A model generated the notes under the pieces. That model was not told where the DNA came from, made no database searches, and saw only the letters and a program-made list of their open reading frames with translations. Source: Bacteroidia bacterium (lineage in GTDB: Bacteria; Bacteroidota; Bacteroidia; Cytophagales; Cyclobacteriaceae). Taken from it: 64,000 nucleotides of DNA. A program made the translations under genes and the position numbers. Positions 1-8,483 of this stretch are shown piece after piece. The stretch spans positions 80,575-144,574 of the forward strand of contig JAUILA010000014.1 of assembly GCA_030432655.1 (NCBI GenBank), in the 5' to 3' direction. Numbering within the stretch: position 1 is the first letter of the stretch; every line of letters begins with the position of its first letter.

Positions 1-25
1 TTCGATGTGTCACAACCACACCACG

Positions 26-1360
26 TTACCGGCCGGGCAGAGAAATCCCCTTAATCAGCCGGTACATAGCGATGGCGTGCGTGTCTGTCATTCCGGAAAC
101 CAGGTCATTTATAACCATTTGCATTCCGTAAACATCCTTTTCAGCACCGCATTTTTGAAGCTCGGCCTGCATATCAGCCGGCAACAACCGCAACATTGTT
201 TTATCACTGAGTGCCTTCTCCTGTTTTATGTAGATCGCCCCTGCACTACTGCTGATAGCATCCAGCAAACCAGGTAACACTTCAAATCCTGCCAGCTCTG
301 TTCTTGTCACATCCCTGCTGCGATAAATTTTCTCGATAGAAAGGGAAATAATATCCTTTAAAACCCCGGATGCTCCAATCGAGGAGGTGAGTGCCTGATC
401 AAAGGATCCGGAAAGCAACCCGGACTCATTATCCAGAAATACTTCCACGCACTGATCAATCAAAACGCCAATCGACAATGCCCGGAGTGTCCCCACCCGT
501 TCTTCCATGCTGCTTATCTGCCTGAGCTTTTCGGGTTTGAATTTCTCCTTTAAAATCCGGGCATACAATGCTTCCGTTTCTTCATAGGTTACCAGACCCA
601 TCCTGCACCCATCCTCCAGGTCGATCAGGTGATAACATATGTCGTCCGCCGCTTCCACAAGAAACGTCAGCGGGTGCCGGCACCAGGAGTCCGGCCCCAG
701 CGATTCCAGACCCGTTGATTCAGCGACAAAGGAAAATACCTCCTTCTCACTTTGAAAATAGCCATATTTCTTTTGGCTTTTACGATTCTCAGCCACCTTA
801 TCCAGAGCAGACGGCCGCGGATATTTTGTAAAGGCTGCCAGCGTGGCTGCCGTAAGCTGTAATCCCTGAAAGCGTGGTTTATTCAACAGCCGAAATCCCT
901 GGGCATTACCTTCAAACCGTATAAGGTCCTGCCATTGATCCGGTTTCATGAATTTTTCCAGCTCACGGCCATCCTGGCGTAAATAATATTCTGAAATGGC
1001 TTCTTCTCCGGAATGACCAAAAGGAGGATTTCCAATATCGTGACACAATGCAGCCGCAGCCACAATACTTCCGAAATCATGAAATGAAAATCCCTGTAAC
1101 CCATGCCTGTCAACAATCGCCTGGCCTGCCTTTTTCCCAAGTGATCGCCCGACACTGCTCACTTCGAGACTGTGTGTAAGTCTTGTATGAACAAAATCAT
1201 CCTCCGGCAGCGGGTGAACCTGTGTTTTGTCCTGCAGCCTTCGGAATGGATGGGAGAATATTATCCTGTCATAATCCTGTTCGAAGGCACTTCGGACGGG
1301 TTCATGCCTGTGAGGCTTTTTACCCCTTCGCTGATTAGAAAGTAACTGAAGCCACTCCAC
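26..1360 (-). CDS. dgt: dGTP triphosphohydrolase (HD-domain dGTPase)
   Basis: Cytoplasmic HD-superfamily metallohydrolase expected to cleave dGTP (possibly other dNTPs) to the deoxynucleoside and triphosphate, controlling the nucleotide pool. The 444-residue product has the family pattern: an N-terminal FRRLQDKTQV block (about residues 39-48), RLTHSLEV (H63) and the metal-binding HD pair in ALCHDIGNPPFGH (H107, D108, H116). The start is GTG at 1360; the MEWLQLLS opening matches how this family usually begins. That GTG shares its first base with the TAG stop of glyS (TAGTG), so the two genes are almost certainly co-transcribed and translationally coupled. Length is normal for the single-HD family. 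The exact dNTP preference cannot be read from sequence. Confidence 0.95.
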   Translation of the reverse strand: MEWLQLLSNQRRGKKPHRHEPVRSAFEQDYDRIIFSHPFRRLQDKTQVHPLPEDDFVHTRLTHSLEVSSVGRSLGKKAGQAIVDRHGLQGFSFHDFGSIVAAAALCHDIGNPPFGHSGEEAISEYYLRQDGRELEKFMKPDQWQDLIRFEGNAQGFRLLNKPRFQGLQLTAATLAAFTKYPRPSALDKVAENRKSQKKYGYFQSEKEVFSFVAESTGLESLGPDSWCRHPLTFLVEAADDICYHLIDLEDGCRMGLVTYEETEALYARILKEKFKPEKLRQISSMEERVGTLRALSIGVLIDQCVEVFLDNESGLLSGSFDQALTSSIGASGVLKDIISLSIEKIYRSRDVTRTELAGFEVLPGLLDAISSSAGAIYIKQEKALSDKTMLRLLPADMQAELQKCGAEKDVYGMQMVINDLVSGMTDTHAIAMYRLIKGISLPGR

Positions 1361-2904
1361 TACAGCTGACGGAGTAAACGATTAATGGATACAAGGTCAG
1401 CGATTCGATCATTCAGCTGATCTATTGCTATACGTTCCTGTGCCGCTGAATCCCGTTCGCGGATAGTTACCGTATTGTCCTTCAGGGTATCATGGTCTAT
1501 CGTGATACAGTATGGTGTGCCTATTGCATCCTGACGGCGATACCGTCTGCCAATGGCGTCTTTTTCCTCATACTGGCAATTGAAATCATATTTCAGCTGC
1601 TCAAATACTTCCATGGCTTTTTCAGGCAGTCCGTCCTTCTTAAGCAACGGAAGCACTGCGACTTTCTGGGGAGCCAGGGGTGCAGGTATCTTGAGCACCA
1701 CACGCTCACTGCCATCTTCCAGTGTCTCTTCCTGATAGGAGGCCGCCAGAACAGCAAGAAACATCCTGTCCAGTCCGATCGAAGTTTCTATGACATAAGG
1801 AACATAACTGCGGTTTTCCTGCGGATCAAAAAACTGTAATTTTTTTCCTGAATACTTTTCGTGCGCACCCAGGTCAAAGTCTGTACGGCTGTGAATGCCT
1901 TCCAGTTCCTTGAATCCCATGGGAAAGTTAAACTCAATATCCGCCGCAGCATTGGCATAGTGGGCCAGGTTCAGGTGATCATGGAATCGGTAATTTTCTT
2001 CTCCCATGCCCAGTGACTGGTGCCATTTCATCCTTTTCTCTTTCCAGTGTTCGTACCAGGTCAGTTCTTCACCCGGTTTTACGAAATACTGCATTTCCAT
2101 CTGCTCAAACTCCCGCATCCGGAAAATAAACTGCCGCGCGATAATTTCGTTCCTGAATGCTTTTCCAATCTGAGCAATTCCGAACGGGATTTTCATCCTG
2201 CCGGTCTTTTGAACATTCAGGTAATTAACAAAAATACCCTGGGCGGTTTCCGGCCTGAGATAAATTTTACTCGCTCCGTCCGCCACCGACCCAAGCTCAG
2301 TAGAAAACATCAGGTTAAACTGACGGACATCGGTCCAGTTTCTCGAACCTGAAACGGGGTCAGCAATCTCCAGATCCTCAATCAACTGCTTAACACCTGC
2401 CAGGTCTCCACTACCAAGTGTATCTTTCATCCTGGCGTTGATGGTTTCGATCTGCTCCTGGTACCTGAGAACACGCGGATTGGTAGAAACAAACTGTTCC
2501 CTGTCAAACGATTCTCCAAACCTCTTTTCCGCCTTCGCGATTTCCTTATCCCGCTTTGCCTCAATTTTGGCAACATGATCCTCAATCAGCACATCCGCCC
2601 GGTAACGCTTTTTAGAATCCTTGTTATCAATCATCGGGTCATTGAACGCATCCACGTGTCCGGATGCTTTCCAGGTAGTCGGATGCATGAAAATGGCGGC
2701 ATCGATACCGACAATATTCTCATTCATCCGGACCATCGCCTTCCACCAGTATTCTTTAATATTATTTTTTAATTCGACCCCCTGTTGCCCGTAATCATAG
2801 GTAGCTGCCAGGCCATCGTAGATTTCACTGGATGGAAATATGAACCCATACTCCTTGGCATGGGAGATTATATTCTTGAAAAGATTGTCGTCATTTTGTG
2901 CCAT
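1360..2904 (-). CDS. glyS: Glycyl-tRNA synthetase, homodimeric type
   Basis: Charges tRNA-Gly with glycine. The 514-residue protein is the single-chain alpha2 class II enzyme: it opens with a catalytic core (SSEIYDGLAATYDYG, residues 25-39), carries motif 2 (FRNEI, near 250, followed by RMREFEQMEMQYF) and motif 3 (IGLDRMFLAVL, near 376-386), and ends in an anticodon-binding domain (APQKVAVLPL onward, 411-514). ATG 2904 was chosen because the next 20 residues are conserved in the family; an upstream GTG at 3042 in the same frame would overlap the histidine kinase and adds unrelated sequence. A TATCTTTG promoter-like box lies only 5 nt upstream. dgt follows with a one-base stop/start overlap. 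Confidence 0.97.
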   Translation of the reverse strand: MAQNDDNLFKNIISHAKEYGFIFPSSEIYDGLAATYDYGQQGVELKNNIKEYWWKAMVRMNENIVGIDAAIFMHPTTWKASGHVDAFNDPMIDNKDSKKRYRADVLIEDHVAKIEAKRDKEIAKAEKRFGESFDREQFVSTNPRVLRYQEQIETINARMKDTLGSGDLAGVKQLIEDLEIADPVSGSRNWTDVRQFNLMFSTELGSVADGASKIYLRPETAQGIFVNYLNVQKTGRMKIPFGIAQIGKAFRNEIIARQFIFRMREFEQMEMQYFVKPGEELTWYEHWKEKRMKWHQSLGMGEENYRFHDHLNLAHYANAAADIEFNFPMGFKELEGIHSRTDFDLGAHEKYSGKKLQFFDPQENRSYVPYVIETSIGLDRMFLAVLAASYQEETLEDGSERVVLKIPAPLAPQKVAVLPLLKKDGLPEKAMEVFEQLKYDFNCQYEEKDAIGRRYRRQDAIGTPYCITIDHDTLKDNTVTIRERDSAAQERIAIDQLNDRIADLVSINRLLRQL

Positions 2905-2909
2905 GGATG

Positions 2910-2917
2910 CAAAGATA
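2910..2917 (-). promoter_or_regulatory. Candidate Bacteroidota -7 promoter box (TATCTTTG) for glyS-dgt
   Basis: Perfect match on the minus strand to the Bacteroidota -7 consensus TAnnTTTG, 5 nt before the glyS ATG. No clear -33 TTTG was found at the expected spacing. If functional, transcription would begin at or next to the start codon. Confidence 0.4.
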
Positions 2918-2953
2918 GAAAAATGATCTGTTCCGGCGCATCCGATAATGGCT

Positions 2954-4645
2954 TTAAACCCTGACAGGTTCCTTTTTCGGGAGAATGACCGTAAAGGTGG
3001 ATCCCACACCCCTTTCTGAGAAAAGTTCGATGTCACCGTCAAGCTTACGGATCATTTCGCGTGCTATATATAATCCCAGACCGGACCCTTTGGAATTTTC
3101 ATGTCCCCGGTAAAACATATCAAAGATCTTTTTCTGGATTTCCTTATGTATTCCCTGCCCGTTATCCGAAATACTGATGTGAAATAACCCGGACTCTTCC
3201 GACAAAGCAATTCTTATAAACGGATCATCCTGCGCGGGATTGTGGTATTTTACCGCATTACCAATCAGGTTATTCATAACTATCTTAAGCCGGCCGGGAT
3301 CAGTTACGACGTTCAACCCGCGGTCCAGCTTATTCTCAATTCGGATTTCCTGCATATTCTCCATGTACTTGAGACCTTCAATGACCTGTTCAGTCATGCT
3401 ATAAAGGCTAAATTCCTGCAATACAGGTTCTGTCCGGGTATTACGCGAATAATCAATGATTTCCTCAATAAATCCATTCAGTGCATGCACTCTTTCCCGC
3501 ATCATCCTGATACACTTGATCATTTCCTGCGGGTCCTCACTCATTTCAGCGATACTCATCAGACCGAGGATACTGCTTAACGGTGATTTAAGGTCATGGG
3601 AAACACTGTATACAAAACGGTCAAGTTCGGCATTGGCCTTTTCCAGCATCAGGTTCTGATGCTGTATTTTCTTTTCAGCGGCCTTCCGCTCAGAAATGTC
3701 GGTGATCGACCCCACCATACGGAGGGGTTTGCCTTTATCATCCCATTCCGCCTGCCCTGAATCAAGCACCCAGATGTATTCTCCTGTTCCGCGACGGACC
3801 CTAAGCTCAATTTCAAATTTTGTTCGTTCCCGGAGGTGGTCATCAAGGGCCTTAACAGCGTGTTCGAGATCCTCAGGATGAACAATATTTTCAAAGCTCT
3901 GACGCCTGGCATTTATAGTTTTCTCAAGAGAATAACCAAGGATGGAATTAAGCAAGGGAGACATGTACAGCCGGTCATTCACCGCGTCCCAGTCCCAAAT
4001 TCCTGCACTGGAGCCTTTCAGTGCCAGCTTGAACCGGTTACGGCTTTCACTCAGCTCTTCGGTGAGTTTTAACAGGTCTTTTTCGGTTTCACGGATATTG
4101 GACAGGGTAATATGATTGATCTTGATCAGGTAATAGATCATCAGGGTAATCAGACTCAGGGAAATAATAAAATTTACCCCGTAAGTCACTTTAAAGTATT
4201 CCTCCCCCAGCTCATAAATGTCCGAAGACCAACGGAAGAAATACAGGACGCTGAATAGCGCGATTATAACCACAGCCGACCCAATCCCCAACGCAAGCCG
4301 GTCATGGCCGAATATGGTCATTGAGGCTACCACCACCACGACGAAATAAAGGTAAATCCCTGTATTACCGGGTTCCAGGAATGAAAAGAGCACCAGGATC
4401 AGTAATGTACTCAGCAGGAAAATAAACCGTCCGCCGGTGTAATAACCGGCTCTCAGGAGCAGGATCGTGCATATATAGCCGCCAATAAGAACAAAGTATG
4501 CGGACAGGTATTCTGTCCGGGCGAAATACATATCAATAAAGAAATAGAGGAGGCTGATCAGACTGGCAAGAATGGATAACGTACCGGTAAGCATGACCCG
4601 TTTGTAAACAGGCCAGGAATCAACGTATTTATTCCGCCCAATCAC
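2954..4645 (-). CDS. Membrane PAS-domain sensor histidine kinase (orphan)
   Basis: Inner-membrane hybrid-less sensor kinase of 563 residues. The N-terminus has about six hydrophobic helices (roughly 20-40, 48-65, 74-91, 98-112, 118-137, 157-175), then a short coiled linker, a PAS_3-type domain with PAC tail (about 205-320), a HisKA helix with phospho-acceptor H350 in SVSHDLKSPLSS, and a HATPase_c domain with N-box N463, G1 DNGQG (494-498) and G2 GSGLG (520-524). The start is a GTG at 4645. No response regulator or receiver domain lies nearby, so its partner is elsewhere. The signal sensed is unknown; the H-box and ATPase resemble those of the larger PAS kinase at 11281-13920, suggesting a common paralogous group. 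Confidence 0.9.
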   Translation of the reverse strand: MIGRNKYVDSWPVYKRVMLTGTLSILASLISLLYFFIDMYFARTEYLSAYFVLIGGYICTILLLRAGYYTGGRFIFLLSTLLILVLFSFLEPGNTGIYLYFVVVVVASMTIFGHDRLALGIGSAVVIIALFSVLYFFRWSSDIYELGEEYFKVTYGVNFIISLSLITLMIYYLIKINHITLSNIRETEKDLLKLTEELSESRNRFKLALKGSSAGIWDWDAVNDRLYMSPLLNSILGYSLEKTINARRQSFENIVHPEDLEHAVKALDDHLRERTKFEIELRVRRGTGEYIWVLDSGQAEWDDKGKPLRMVGSITDISERKAAEKKIQHQNLMLEKANAELDRFVYSVSHDLKSPLSSILGLMSIAEMSEDPQEMIKCIRMMRERVHALNGFIEEIIDYSRNTRTEPVLQEFSLYSMTEQVIEGLKYMENMQEIRIENKLDRGLNVVTDPGRLKIVMNNLIGNAVKYHNPAQDDPFIRIALSEESGLFHISISDNGQGIHKEIQKKIFDMFYRGHENSKGSGLGLYIAREMIRKLDGDIELFSERGVGSTFTVILPKKEPVRV

Positions 4646-4689
4646 CAGGTCCCTGATGAATGTTGAACCGGTCTGCGAATACGTTTCTT

Positions 4690-5505
4690 TTATTTTATGG
4701 TTTTTGCCTGGTTCCAGTATTTATCCATTTCTGCGAGAGACATAGAAGACAGTTCCTTTCCATCTTGCCGGGATGCCTCTTCCATGTATTTAAAACGCTT
4801 TATGAACTTTTTATTTGTTCGCTCAAGAGCTTCTTCCGGGTTAATGTCAAGAAAACGGGCAAAATTTACAAGGGAAAAAATTAAATCCCCAAACTCCTCC
4901 TGCGTTTTGCGTTTATTCGGGGTCCGATGGTCAAACTCGGCCTTGAATTCGCTTAGTTCTTCCTCTACTTTCTCCCATACCTGATTGCGCTCTTCCCAAT
5001 CAAACCCAACCCCGCGCGCTTTTTCCTGAATTCTCATCGCCTTAACCAGGGATGGCAGCGAAACAGGCACACCACCAAGCACTGAACGTTCAGACCGGCC
5101 CTTCTCCTTCAGCTTTATCTTCTCCCAGTTTGCCTTAACTGTTTCTTCATCGTCAGCCCTGGTGTCCCCGTAAATGTGCGGATGACGTTCAATCAGTTTA
5201 TCGCATACCGAATTGAGCACGTCCGCCATGTCAAAAGAAGCCTTCTCATCTGCAATCCGTGCATAAAACACATTATGGAGCATCAGGTCTCCGAGCTCCT
5301 TTTTTATCTCCACCATATCATGCTCGAGGATGGCATCACTCAGTTCATAGGTTTCTTCGATGGTAAGGTGTCTGAGTGATTCCAGAGTTTGCTTTTTATC
5401 CCACGGACAATTCTCACGTAATTCATCCATGATCGTCAGCAAACGGTCAAAAGCGTCCAGTTTAGCTTTTCTTCGCGGGTCAGGTTTGGTCTCAGGTTTT
5501 TTCAT
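4690..5505 (-). CDS. mazG: Nucleoside triphosphate pyrophosphohydrolase MazG
   Basis: All-alpha NTP pyrophosphatase that hydrolyses (d)NTPs, including aberrant ones, to NMP and PPi. The 271 residues form two tandem MazG repeats: the first with CPWDKKQT and the metal-binding EEtyEL...KKELGDLMLH region (about 33-76), the second with EEELSEF...EEFGDLIF (about 181-210). ATG 5505 was chosen because the CPWD block then falls at the usual distance from the N-terminus; a longer reading to 5583 adds atypical residues and nearly abuts the divergent gene at 5586. Two-domain length is typical of the E. coli-type enzyme. Confidence 0.94.
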   Translation of the reverse strand: MKKPETKPDPRRKAKLDAFDRLLTIMDELRENCPWDKKQTLESLRHLTIEETYELSDAILEHDMVEIKKELGDLMLHNVFYARIADEKASFDMADVLNSVCDKLIERHPHIYGDTRADDEETVKANWEKIKLKEKGRSERSVLGGVPVSLPSLVKAMRIQEKARGVGFDWEERNQVWEKVEEELSEFKAEFDHRTPNKRKTQEEFGDLIFSLVNFARFLDINPEEALERTNKKFIKRFKYMEEASRQDGKELSSMSLAEMDKYWNQAKTIK

Positions 5506-5561
5506 TCTTTTGTGTTTAAAGAAACTTTCAATCAATGCCTGTCGTTTCCCAATTGAATTGA

Positions 5562-5569
5562 TAACTTTG
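5562..5569 (+). promoter_or_regulatory. Candidate -7 promoter box (TAACTTTG)
   Basis: Matches the Bacteroidota -7 consensus TAnnTTTG on the plus strand, 16 nt before the ATG of the small membrane protein at 5586. No clear -33 element at the expected distance. Confidence 0.4.
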
Positions 5570-5585
5570 CTCAAAGAATACAAAG

Positions 5586-5822
5586 ATGGCGACTTTATTG
5601 TTAGGAATCGGATTTATTGGGATATTCTTCATATTCATGTCTGTGCGTCTCATTTTCCTGAAAGACGGTCAGTTTAAGGGGACGTGTGCCAGCCAGAATC
5701 CATACCTGAACAAAGAAGGAGCTACTTGTGGCTATTGCGGAAAAAAAGTGGGCGAAGAAGGTTGCGGAAAGGATGACCAGGAGGAGAATGAGGTCGACAA
5801 AGTAATATCCAGATTCAATTGA
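5586..5822 (+). CDS. Small membrane-anchored cysteine-containing protein, function unknown
   Basis: 78-residue protein with one N-terminal hydrophobic helix (about residues 3-25), a basic junction, then a short soluble domain with four cysteines (C34, C48, C51 and C60, the middle pair as CGYC) and an acidic tail. The CxxC plus flanking cysteines suggest a redox or metal-binding role, but I do not recognise a characterised function. Similar small Bacteroidota proteins exist in databases as membrane or secreted proteins. It has its own promoter-like box upstream, diverges from mazG, and is followed by a clear intrinsic terminator, so it looks like a monocistronic real gene. Confidence 0.75.
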   Translation: MATLLLGIGFIGIFFIFMSVRLIFLKDGQFKGTCASQNPYLNKEGATCGYCGKKVGEEGCGKDDQEENEVDKVISRFN

Positions 5823-5844
5823 TTTTTAACGAATTGAAACCCGG

Positions 5845-5866
5845 CGGGCAATAGCCCGTTTTTTTT
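5845..5866 (+). terminator. Intrinsic terminator after the small membrane protein
   Basis: Stem CGGGC/GCCCG (5845-5849 with 5854-5858) and a four-base loop, followed directly by eight T residues (5859-5866). It sits 22 nt past the stop of the gene at 5586-5822 and reads on the plus strand. Confidence 0.85.
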
Positions 5867-5887
5867 GTGTTTTTACGATAAATCCTA

Positions 5888-5910
5888 CCCCTTCCAAAGG
5901 GGATTTTTTT
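5888..5910 (+). terminator. Second hairpin plus T-run, or copy of the dispersed C-rich palindrome
   Basis: CCCCTT (5888-5893) pairs with AAGGGG (5897-5902) and is followed by A and seven T (5904-5910). It could be a back-up terminator, but its core resembles the C-rich palindromes near 23.2, 32.3 and 51.9 kb. It ends only 26 nt before glmM. Confidence 0.5.
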
Positions 5911-5917
5911 AAATTTG
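5910..5917 (+). promoter_or_regulatory. Candidate -7 promoter box (TAAATTTG) for glmM
   Basis: Matches TAnnTTTG on the plus strand, immediately after the second hairpin and 19 nt before the glmM GTG. Since two hairpins isolate glmM from the upstream gene, a promoter has to lie here. No good -33 TTTG was found. Confidence 0.35.
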
Positions 5918-5936
5918 AATCTAAAATCGTTCATCT

Positions 5937-7334
5937 GTGACATTAATCAAATCAATTTCAGGGATACGGGGAACCATCGGTGGCAAGCCGGGCGAAGGTC
6001 TCACTCCAATCGACATAGTGAAATTTTCCAGTGCTTTCGGAGCCTGGGCTCTTGTTTCCGGACATGGTAAAAAAATCGTGGTCGGCCGGGATGCCCGTAT
6101 TTCCGGAGAAATGGTAGCACAGCTGGTCATGAATACCCTGACCGGCCTTGGCGCAGATGTCCTGGACCTTGGCCTCTCAACCACACCTACTGTAGAAGTA
6201 GCCGTAGCTGAGGAAAAGGCAGCAGGCGGAATCATTATTACTGCCAGCCACAACCCCGGTCAGTGGAATGCGCTTAAGCTACTGAATCACAAGGGAGAAT
6301 TTATAAGCGACGACGATGGAAAAAAAGTACTTGATATCGCCGCATCCGGAGAAATCGAATTTGCAGATGTCCAGCACCTGGGAAGTTACGAGAAAGACGA
6401 TACCTACCTGGACAAGCATATTAAAATGATCACGGAGCTGCCGCTTGTCAACGTTGAGGCAATCCGCGAAAAGAAATTCAGTGTGGCGGTAGACGCGGTA
6501 AATTCAAGTGGCGGAGTCGCGGTTCCAAAACTTCTCAGGGCGCTTGGAGTGGAAACCATCGGTGAGTTTTATTGCGAACCTACCGGTCATTTTCCACATA
6601 ACCCTGAACCGTTGCCCGAAAACATCAACCATATTTCCTCTGAAATGAATAAGGGAAGGTATGATCTGGGTATCGTGGTAGATCCGGATGTGGACCGGCT
6701 GGCACTCCTCCAGGAAGACGGAACCCCGTTTGGTGAGGAGTATACCCTGGTCGCCGTGGCAGATTATGTTCTCAATCATCAGCCCGGAAATACCGTATCG
6801 AATTTATCTTCCTCCATCGCGCTTCGGCTGGTCACGGAAAAAAAGGGCGGAAAATATTTCGCAGCTGCCGTCGGCGAGGTGAATGTGGTCAATGAAATGA
6901 AGAAATGTAACGCGGTCATTGGTGGCGAAGGAAACGGAGGGGTCATTTATCCGGAGCTTCATTACGGTCGCGATGCGCTCGTAGGTATTGCACTGTTTTT
7001 ATCTCATCTCGCAACTTCCGATATCAAAGCCTCCAGACTGAGAGGCAATTATCCGAATTTTCATATTTCCAAAAACAAGATCGAACTCACACCTGAAATC
7101 AATGTGGATGAGGTGCTCTCGGAAATCAGGCAAAAATATTCAACTCAACCAGTGAATACCATTGACGGGGTAAAAATAGAATTTGATCAGGAATGGGTAC
7201 ATTTGCGGAAATCAAATACCGAGCCGATCATCCGCATATATTCGGAGTCCTCTTCGGAATCCACTGCGGAACATCTGGCTAATAAACTTATTTCGGATAT
7301 CCGGGAAATCATCTCGGATAACCACTCAGAGTAG
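5937..7334 (+). CDS. glmM: Phosphoglucosamine mutase / phosphomannomutase family enzyme
   Basis: Alpha-D-phosphohexomutase of 465 residues, which interconverts hexose 6- and 1-phosphates; in this phylum this subtype is usually annotated GlmM (glucosamine-6-P to glucosamine-1-P, for peptidoglycan and LPS precursors). The catalytic phosphoserine loop TASHNP is at 102-107 (S104), the metal-binding loop DPDVDR follows at about 249, the sugar-binding loop reads GEGNGG (about 333), and the phosphate-binding loop RKSNTEPIIRIY is near the C-terminus. The start is a GTG at 5937; the protein opening (ISGIRGTIGG) is family-typical. The sugar loop departs from the classical GEQSGH/GEMSGH forms, so the substrate (GlcN, Man or Glc) is not certain. 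A cysteine desulfurase gene follows after 6 nt. Confidence 0.88.
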   Translation: MTLIKSISGIRGTIGGKPGEGLTPIDIVKFSSAFGAWALVSGHGKKIVVGRDARISGEMVAQLVMNTLTGLGADVLDLGLSTTPTVEVAVAEEKAAGGIIITASHNPGQWNALKLLNHKGEFISDDDGKKVLDIAASGEIEFADVQHLGSYEKDDTYLDKHIKMITELPLVNVEAIREKKFSVAVDAVNSSGGVAVPKLLRALGVETIGEFYCEPTGHFPHNPEPLPENINHISSEMNKGRYDLGIVVDPDVDRLALLQEDGTPFGEEYTLVAVADYVLNHQPGNTVSNLSSSIALRLVTEKKGGKYFAAAVGEVNVVNEMKKCNAVIGGEGNGGVIYPELHYGRDALVGIALFLSHLATSDIKASRLRGNYPNFHISKNKIELTPEINVDEVLSEIRQKYSTQPVNTIDGVKIEFDQEWVHLRKSNTEPIIRIYSESSSESTAEHLANKLISDIREIISDNHSE

Positions 7335-7340
7335 CAGGAC

Positions 7341-8483
7341 ATGAAAAGAATTTATCTGGATAATGCAGCGACTACGGCCCTCGACCCGGAAGTTTTCGAG
7401 GCGATGAAGCCATTTATGCTGGAACATTACGGCAATCCTTCATCAACACATGCCCATGGCAGGGATGTTCGGGCCGCGATCGAATCGTCACGTAAAAAGA
7501 TTGCCGGGCTGATCAATACCTCACCGCTTGAAATTCTTTTCACATCCGGTGGAACGGAGGCAGACAATACAATCATTTGCAGCACCGTACAGACCTATGA
7601 CCTGAAACACATTATTACCTCACCGGTTGAGCACCATGCGGTACTTCATACCTGCGAATTCATGGAAAAGCAAGGCAGGGCGAAGGTAAGCTATGTTGCA
7701 CTTGATTCAGAAGGGAATATTGACCTCGAAAACCTGCGGGAATTGCTGGCTGGTAATCCAAGAAGTCTGGTCACACTTATGCATGCCAACAATGAAATAG
7801 GTAACATTACCGACCTCCAGGCAGTGGGAGATCTTTGTTCTGAATACGATGCCTTCTTTCATTCCGATACTGTACAGACAGTAGGTCATTACCGCCATGA
7901 TATGAAATCATTGCCCCTGCAATTCATGTCGGCCGCGGCCCATAAATTCCATGGTCCGAAAGGAGTGGGATTCATGTATATAAACAAAGAAAGCAAGATA
8001 AATCCTTATATGCAGGGCGGTGCTCAGGAACTCAATATGCGCGGAGGAACGGAGAATGTGTATGGTATCATCGGGATTGCCAAGGCCATGGAAATAGCTT
8101 ATGAACATATGGATGAGCATAAGAAATATATCCAGGGGCTTAAAGACCGGATGATTACCAAACTGCGCGAGTCTGTACCGGGTGTATCATTTAACGGATT
8201 AAGTGCCGATCCGGATCGGAGTCTGTATACCGTACTTAATGTTTGTTTGCCGGAGAATGATCAGAATGACTTCCTTCTTTTTACCCTGGACATGAACGGC
8301 ATTAGTGCTTCAGGAGGCAGTGCGTGCTCCAGCGGAGCTTCAAAAGGGTCACATGTCCTGGATGCCCTCAAGGTTCCGACAGGTCGTGGTGCAGTACGGT
8401 TTTCTTTCAGTAAGTTCAACACACCGGAAGAAATTGATCTGGTTGTGGACCAGCTTGCCTCTGTTTACCAGGTCAACGCCTAA
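7341..8483 (+). CDS. Cysteine desulfurase (IscS/NifS-type, PLP-dependent)
   Basis: Removes sulfur from L-cysteine as an enzyme-bound persulfide for Fe-S cluster and thiocofactor synthesis. The 380-residue class V aminotransferase-fold protein has the PLP lysine K202 in AAAHKFHGPKG, the PLP-contacting H99 (SPVEHHAV), and the persulfide cysteine C329 in a long SGGSACSSG loop, which places it in the group I IscS/NifS type rather than SufS. It starts 6 nt after glmM, so both are probably co-transcribed. Its TAA stop overlaps the TAG stop of the convergent ferrochelatase gene by 4 nt. No iscU or other assembly gene lies beside it. Confidence 0.93.
   Translation: MKRIYLDNAATTALDPEVFEAMKPFMLEHYGNPSSTHAHGRDVRAAIESSRKKIAGLINTSPLEILFTSGGTEADNTIICSTVQTYDLKHIITSPVEHHAVLHTCEFMEKQGRAKVSYVALDSEGNIDLENLRELLAGNPRSLVTLMHANNEIGNITDLQAVGDLCSEYDAFFHSDTVQTVGHYRHDMKSLPLQFMSAAAHKFHGPKGVGFMYINKESKINPYMQGGAQELNMRGGTENVYGIIGIAKAMEIAYEHMDEHKKYIQGLKDRMITKLRESVPGVSFNGLSADPDRSLYTVLNVCLPENDQNDFLLFTLDMNGISASGGSACSSGASKGSHVLDALKVPTGRGAVRFSFSKFNTPEEIDLVVDQLASVYQVNA

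Noticed and set aside
1360..3042. 560-codon reading of glyS
   Set aside because: The extra 46 N-terminal codons overlap the kinase gene and are not in the family; the ATG at 2904 is better.
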